NCBI GenBank assembly: GCA_009886125.1
Contig: VFJK01000018.1
Span: 1 to 64,000 of the forward strand
Length of the DNA: 64,000 nucleotides
From: Geobacter sp.
GTDB lineage: Bacteria; Desulfobacterota; Desulfuromonadia; Geobacterales; DSM-12255
Direction: 5' to 3'
Part shown: positions 60,564 to 64,000 of the stretch, piece by piece
Layout: each line of letters opens with the position of its first letter
Position numbering within the stretch: position 1 is the first letter of the stretch
Made by a program: the position numbers and the translations under genes
The notes under the pieces: generated by a model
What the model was told of the DNA's origin: nothing
Databases searched by the model: none
The model's input: the letters and a program-made list of their open reading frames with translations, nothing else

Positions 60564-60598
60564 AAACGGCGACCTCGATTTTCAGGGAGTCGCCGTTT
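60564..60598. repeat. Hairpin in the lexA/oxidoreductase intergenic region
   Basis: AAACGGCGAC and GTCGCCGTTT pair over 10 bp with a 15-nt loop. An A tract precedes it and there is no strong T tract after it. It could terminate plus-strand transcripts, though no gene ends just before it. Confidence 0.5.
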
Positions 60599-60744
60599 GA
60601 CTGGCGGCAGATGTATGGCCGCCGGGCAGAATCGTATCCGGTTACTGCTCTTTTCCGTGTTGACAGGCCTGGTTCTACGGTGTATCAAATTCGGATGTTA
60701 CAGCAGCGTTTCAGACAATATCCGACAGCATGGGGGGATTTCAT

Positions 60745-61731
60745 ATGAAAGCGGTTCTGATGGAAGGGTTCGGCGGTGTAGAGGTCATGAAGATCGGGGA
60801 GGCTGAAAAGCCTGCGCCCAAAGAGGGGCAGGTGCTGCTGAAGGTGCATGCTACCACGGTCAACCGTCCTGATCTGGTGCAGCGGATGGGGAACTATCCT
60901 CCTCCGGCGGGCGATTCCGAGATCCTCGGTCTTGAGGTCTCCGGAGTGATCGAAGAGCTGGGTGCCGGTGTCAGCGGCTGGAAGGTCGGCGACCGGGTCA
61001 TGACCCTGGTCGGCGGCGGCTCGTATGCCGAGTATGCGGTCGGTTACGCGAGCCATCTTATGCCGATCCCGGCAAGCATGAGCTTCGAGGAAGCGGCCTG
61101 CGTCTGCGAGTCGTATATCACGGCATTCCTCAATATATTCATGGTCGGCGGTCTGAAAGACAACAATACGGTCATCATCCACGGCGGCGGCGGCGGGGTC
61201 AATATGGCCGGTGTCCAGCTCTGCAAGGCGTTGGTGCCGAATACGAAGATCATCGTCACCTCTGCTCCGGACAAGATCGACCGGGTAAAGGGGATGGGAG
61301 TCGATCTGGTGATCAATTTCCGCGAGACGCCCGATTTCACCGAGGTGGTGAAGGAGTTTACCGCTAAAAAAGGGGTCGATGTCATCCTCGATCATGTCGG
61401 CGCCAAGTATCTCGCTCCCAACATGAATTCGCTCGGCTACGCCGGGCGGCTCGTGATAATCGGTGTCATGAGCGGGATCAAGGCCGAGCTCAACCTCGCC
61501 CTGATGATGGTGAAGCGCCAGCAGATCATCGGCTCGGTGCTCCGCTCCCGTCCGGTCAAGGACAAGGGAGATATTGTTGCCGAGTTCACCAGGACAGCCC
61601 TGCCGAAGTTCGCTGACCGGACGATCATTCCGATCATCGAAAAGGTCTTCACGCTTGACGAAGTCGTCGAGGCGCACCGGATGATGGAAGAAGACCGCCA
61701 TTTCGGGAAAATAGTCATTAAAGTCGCATAA
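60745..61731 (+). CDS. NAD(P)H-quinone oxidoreductase, zinc-free MDR family
   Basis: I use the ATG at 60745, with GGGGG about 8 nt upstream. The 328-residue protein opens MKAVLMEGFGGVEVMKIGEA and has TTVNRPDLVQRMGNYPPPAG, the PIG3/quinone oxidoreductase signature. The cofactor-binding block is VIIHGGGGGVNMAGVQLCKA. The zinc-binding Cys and His residues of alcohol dehydrogenases are absent. It reduces quinones or activated alkenes with NADPH. Not evidently in an operon. Confidence 0.9.
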   Translation: MKAVLMEGFGGVEVMKIGEAEKPAPKEGQVLLKVHATTVNRPDLVQRMGNYPPPAGDSEILGLEVSGVIEELGAGVSGWKVGDRVMTLVGGGSYAEYAVGYASHLMPIPASMSFEEAACVCESYITAFLNIFMVGGLKDNNTVIIHGGGGGVNMAGVQLCKALVPNTKIIVTSAPDKIDRVKGMGVDLVINFRETPDFTEVVKEFTAKKGVDVILDHVGAKYLAPNMNSLGYAGRLVIIGVMSGIKAELNLALMMVKRQQIIGSVLRSRPVKDKGDIVAEFTRTALPKFADRTIIPIIEKVFTLDEVVEAHRMMEEDRHFGKIVIKVA

Positions 61732-61753
61732 ACTTTATTACTCACGCGACGAC

Positions 61754-61829
61754 GCGACGAACGCGACGAAAGGCTTTTAAACAAAACATCGGTTCAGGAT
61801 TTTAAGCGTTGCGTCGTTGCGTTCGTCGC
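61754..61829. repeat. Inverted repeat of CGACG/CGTCG units
   Basis: GCGACGAACGCGACGA (61754-61769) and TCGTTGCGTTCGTCGC (61814-61829) are complementary at 15 of 16 positions, with a 44-nt loop. The outer flanks (ACGCGACGACGCG) add further short complementarity. No gene overlaps it. It looks like an interspersed palindromic repeat. Confidence 0.65.
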
Positions 61830-61901
61830 TTAGAAGCGCCTACTTTTGGTGCGTGAAACCGCTTTTTCGGAATAATAGATTTTACTACAGGAGAAATAAC
61901 A

Positions 61902-62285
61902 ATGTCAGACAGCAAGAAACCGGAGATAACCTTCAAATATATCTTCAACTATGCCTACAACCCGGTCTATGTGAACGGAGCCCATGGCGGGCTCTCCCCG
62001 CGCGGGGAGCTGGTGATGAATTTCTATCTGGAGCGTCCGCCGCTGCCGGAAGAGATACGGCACGAGATCAATCCAAATGGTACGATCGGTGCGGTGACTT
62101 CGGAAGAGCCGCATAATCTGGGCACCAGCATGGTCCGCTACATCGACACCGGGGTGCTCCTTAATTATGAATCAGCCCGGAACATCCACTTCTGGATCGG
62201 TGAGAGGCTGAAGGAGATGGAGACAATAGAGAAAGCGAAGGCTGCAATGAACTCTGTAGAGCAGGGGGGCGTACTGACCCACTGA
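61902..62285 (+). CDS. Conserved hypothetical protein, 127 aa
   Basis: AGGAG lies 8 nt before the ATG. The product has KYIFNYAYNPVYVNGAHGGL, then GELVMNFYLERPPLPEEIRH and ends in a Lys-rich helix. The VNGxxGG start recalls small beta-sandwich proteins of the DUF3467 type, but the match is only a resemblance. Soluble; no catalytic motif. Confidence 0.65.
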   Translation: MSDSKKPEITFKYIFNYAYNPVYVNGAHGGLSPRGELVMNFYLERPPLPEEIRHEINPNGTIGAVTSEEPHNLGTSMVRYIDTGVLLNYESARNIHFWIGERLKEMETIEKAKAAMNSVEQGGVLTH

Positions 62286-62362
62286 TTCCGATTCCAGGTC
62301 AAGGCGCTCTCTGCGTTGGCTCGTCTTCGGCTCCTTGACAGCTACCTTGATTTGAAATCGAA
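62284..62362. repeat. Dispersed intergenic repeat, copy B (79 bp)
   Basis: GATTCCGATTCCAGGTCAAG at the left, GTTGGCTCGTCTTCGGCTCC in the middle and CTTGATTTGAAATCG at the right match copy A at 32597-32717. Copy A has a further block of about 40 bp (including the CGTACGAATTGTACG palindrome) that copy B lacks. Confidence 0.8.
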
Positions 62363-62472
62363 AAAACCAAATACTTCCCGTTTCATGGACATCCCTCTAT
62401 TTTCTGTTACAAGAAGATAGAGGGATTGTTGTTTTTCGGGGCATACATTATCAGGATTTCCAAGAGGATGGT

Positions 62473-62952
62473 ATGGGAGAGAGCATTAAACTCCTCTGCG
62501 TTGACGATGAGCGGAATGTCCTGCGGGCAATGGAGCGGATATTCATGGATGATGATTATGAGATCCTCACTGCCGCTTCAGGAGAAGAGGGCCTAACGCT
62601 TTTTGAGGAAAATCCGGGCATACAGGTGGTGATATCAGACTACCGGATGCCGGGGATGAACGGCGTGGAGTTTCTCCGTCAGGTTTTTGAAACGTATCCG
62701 GATACTGTCCGTATCGTCCTTTCGGGCTATGCCGATACCGCGTCTGTCGTAGCTGCCATCAACGAAGGACAGATCTACAAGTTCGTCGCGAAACCGTGGA
62801 ACGATGAGGAGTTGAGGCAGACGGTTGCCAAAGCGGTCGAGAGTTTTGCCCTGCATCATCAGAACAAGGAGCTGGAAAAAGAGCTTGACGATCTGAAGCG
62901 GGAGCTTGCTGCACTCAAGAGCACTCTGGGCAGTCAGGGTCTGTCGAAATGA
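62473..62952 (+). CDS. Response regulator with coiled-coil tail
   Basis: The 159-residue protein has a receiver domain with the acidic pair in KLLCVDDERNVLRAM, the phospho-accepting Asp in VVISDYRMPGMNGVEFL, the Thr/Ser position in IVLSGYADTASV and the Lys in KFVAKPWNDEEL. A coiled-coil tail follows (QNKELEKELDDLKRELAALK). There is no output domain, so it would signal by protein contacts. SD AGAGGA precedes the ATG. It overlaps the GTPase gene by 4 nt. Confidence 0.93.
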   Translation: MGESIKLLCVDDERNVLRAMERIFMDDDYEILTAASGEEGLTLFEENPGIQVVISDYRMPGMNGVEFLRQVFETYPDTVRIVLSGYADTASVVAAINEGQIYKFVAKPWNDEELRQTVAKAVESFALHHQNKELEKELDDLKRELAALKSTLGSQGLSK

Positions 62953-63605
62953 TCGAATACAGCCAGTCGGAAAACAGAATGGTTCTGAAGATAGTCTATT
63001 ACGGGCCGGCGATGTCCGGCAAGACGACCAACCTGCTGACCTTGCACGAGCTTCTGGCAAAGGATGACCGGGGAGACCTCATGGTCCTTGATACGGTGGA
63101 CGACCGGACGATTTTTTTCGATCTTCTCCCGTTTTTCCTTGTTGCGCCAAGCGGGCTGAAAATAAAGGTAAAGGTCTACACCGTTCCGGGTCAGGTGAAG
63201 CATGATGCAACCAGAAAGGCTGTCCTGCAACGGGCAGACGGAGTTGTATTTGTTGCAGACTCGCAGATGGCAGAGCAGATGAATAATACGACCAGCTTCG
63301 AAAATCTCGAGGAGAATCTCTCCCTGGTCGGGATCGATATCGAGAGTGTCCCGCTGGTCATCCAGTTCAACAAGCGCGATCTAGCGGAGATAATCGAATC
63401 AGGAGAGATCGAACGGGTCTGGAGCAGTTCCGGAATCCCTGTTCTCTTCAGCTCGGCAATAAAAGGTGATGGAGTGGTGGAGACATTTGCTGCGATCTCA
63501 GGCCGTGTTTATGAACATCTTGATGAAAAGTTCAGCCTGACCTCCATCCACGGCCTTTCAAAAGAAGCTTTTGTCAATCAGCTGTGCCGTATCGGTCCTT
63601 TCTGA
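62949..63605 (+). CDS. MglA-type Ras-like GTPase
   Basis: A 218-residue small GTPase: P-loop VYYGPAMSGKTTNLLTL, KVYTVPGQVKHDATRK as the switch II area with the DxxG Asp replaced by Thr-Val-Pro, as in MglA proteins, and IQFNKRDLAEI as the NKxD guanine motif. MglA controls cell polarity and motility in deltaproteobacteria. It overlaps the response regulator upstream and is followed by a long ORF running to the window end. The three probably form one polarity or signalling operon. Confidence 0.93.
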   Translation: MIEYSQSENRMVLKIVYYGPAMSGKTTNLLTLHELLAKDDRGDLMVLDTVDDRTIFFDLLPFFLVAPSGLKIKVKVYTVPGQVKHDATRKAVLQRADGVVFVADSQMAEQMNNTTSFENLEENLSLVGIDIESVPLVIQFNKRDLAEIIESGEIERVWSSSGIPVLFSSAIKGDGVVETFAAISGRVYEHLDEKFSLTSIHGLSKEAFVNQLCRIGPF

Positions 63606-63618
63606 TGGAGCGCATGGG

Positions 63619-64000
63619 ATGAACAATCATCGAGAGCAGATAGAGTATCTGGTGGGGCAGGAGCATAATCTCCTGGATCTCTTCCAGAATCCCGAAGTCA
63701 GGGGACTTCTGCGTGAAGCCCTGAGTGCCGGAGCGTTTGAGGTGTTGATACAGCTGGAGGACGGCTCGACAATCTGCTCTGAAGGGAGACAAAGCAGCAC
63801 GTCTGCACAGCGCGAGATCAGACTGCCGCTCTCCCTTGAAGGAGAGAAGATCGGTCATCTTCTGGTCAGGGGGGCAGACGATGATCCGGCTCTAGGCGGG
63901 ATTGCAGCAATACTCCGTTCAGCACTGACGGTGGTGGTCCATAATAATCTCAAACGGATGATGACCGCTGAAATGCATACATCCCTGGTTACCAGGACAT
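63619..64000 (+). CDS. Signalling protein downstream of the GTPase (partial)
   Basis: An ATG at 63619 with GGAG upstream opens a frame that runs to the window end (127 residues seen). It has a helical start (MNNHREQIEYLVGQEHNLLD) and then a GAF-like or sensor-like stretch (REIRLPLSLEGEKIGHLLVR). The last part (HTSLVTRT) could lead into a kinase or methyl-accepting domain. In similar operons I recall a sensor histidine kinase at this place, but no catalytic motif is visible here. Confidence 0.6.
   Translation, partial: MNNHREQIEYLVGQEHNLLDLFQNPEVRGLLREALSAGAFEVLIQLEDGSTICSEGRQSSTSAQREIRLPLSLEGEKIGHLLVRGADDDPALGGIAAILRSALTVVVHNNLKRMMTAEMHTSLVTRT

Noticed and set aside
60597-60806. Short ORF overlapping the start of the quinone oxidoreductase gene
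   Set aside because: Runs into the oxidoreductase in another frame, no SD, and the intergenic hairpin precedes it.

Overview
This is core chromosome of a Gram-negative deltaproteobacterium, most likely Geobacterales (Geobacter/Geotalea type). The evidence is hopanoid genes (hpnJ end, hpnK), c7-type multiheme cytochromes, lpxC, a Ras-like MglA-type GTPase with a response regulator, a CIRCE-controlled rpoH, and a lexA operator of the GGTN3CN4GN3ACC type that I associate with Geobacter. The species cannot be fixed from sequence alone. Core genes look GC-rich (mid-50s percent by eye); two accessory blocks interrupt them.

Layout. 1-2.7 kb: end of hpnJ, a pseudouridine synthase operon and a PfkB kinase. 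2.7-14.8 kb: accessory island, almost all on the minus strand. It holds ssb, a DUF1848 protein with a translationally coupled micro-ORF, a Rossmann-like protein, and a run of genes read from 14158 down to 6138: unknown 145-aa protein, sigma-factor-like protein, zinc-finger anti-sigma-like protein, BRO-N protein, TIR protein, TPR-CHAT protease and small unknowns. A HELVH metallopeptidase gene diverges from the head of this run. 14.8-25.6 kb: core genes (ndk, lipoprotein, aldehyde dehydrogenase, ArnD-like deacetylase, tldD, GAF/GGDEF protein, cyclophilin, paired M16 peptidases, 35-aa zinc ribbon). 25.6-32.8 kb: second accessory block with hicAB, an XRE regulator, a type III-like mod/res restriction system and vapBC, each with a visible operator palindrome, closed by a dispersed repeat. 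32.8-47.8 kb: core genes including ispB-tlpA-ccdA-miaA, carbonic anhydrase, a SAM-riboswitch-controlled metX, lpxC, asnS and hpnK. 47.9-52.5 kb: two six-heme cytochromes with a small secreted protein, then clpB. 52.7-64 kb: small lipoproteins, ilvE with a ferredoxin pair, rpoH, a ThiF-family protein, a TauE permease, lexA, a quinone oxidoreductase, and a response regulator/GTPase operon running off the end.

The most interesting system is the 6.1-14.2 kb cluster. A cysteine protease of the TPR-CHAT type (intact His/Cys dyad, twelve 42-residue TPRs) starts 2 nt after a TIR gene. Both lie on the same strand as, and downstream of, an overlapping sigma-like/anti-sigma-like pair. This resembles the output half of the type III-E CRISPR Craspase pathway (TPR-CHAT protease, cleaved anti-sigma, released sigma), but there is no CRISPR array or cas gene in the window; TIR and BRO-N proteins occupy the place of the sensor. 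The proposed cascade is inference.

No stretch longer than about 300 bases lacks a gene. I saw no rRNA, tRNA, CRISPR array, transposase or integrase.
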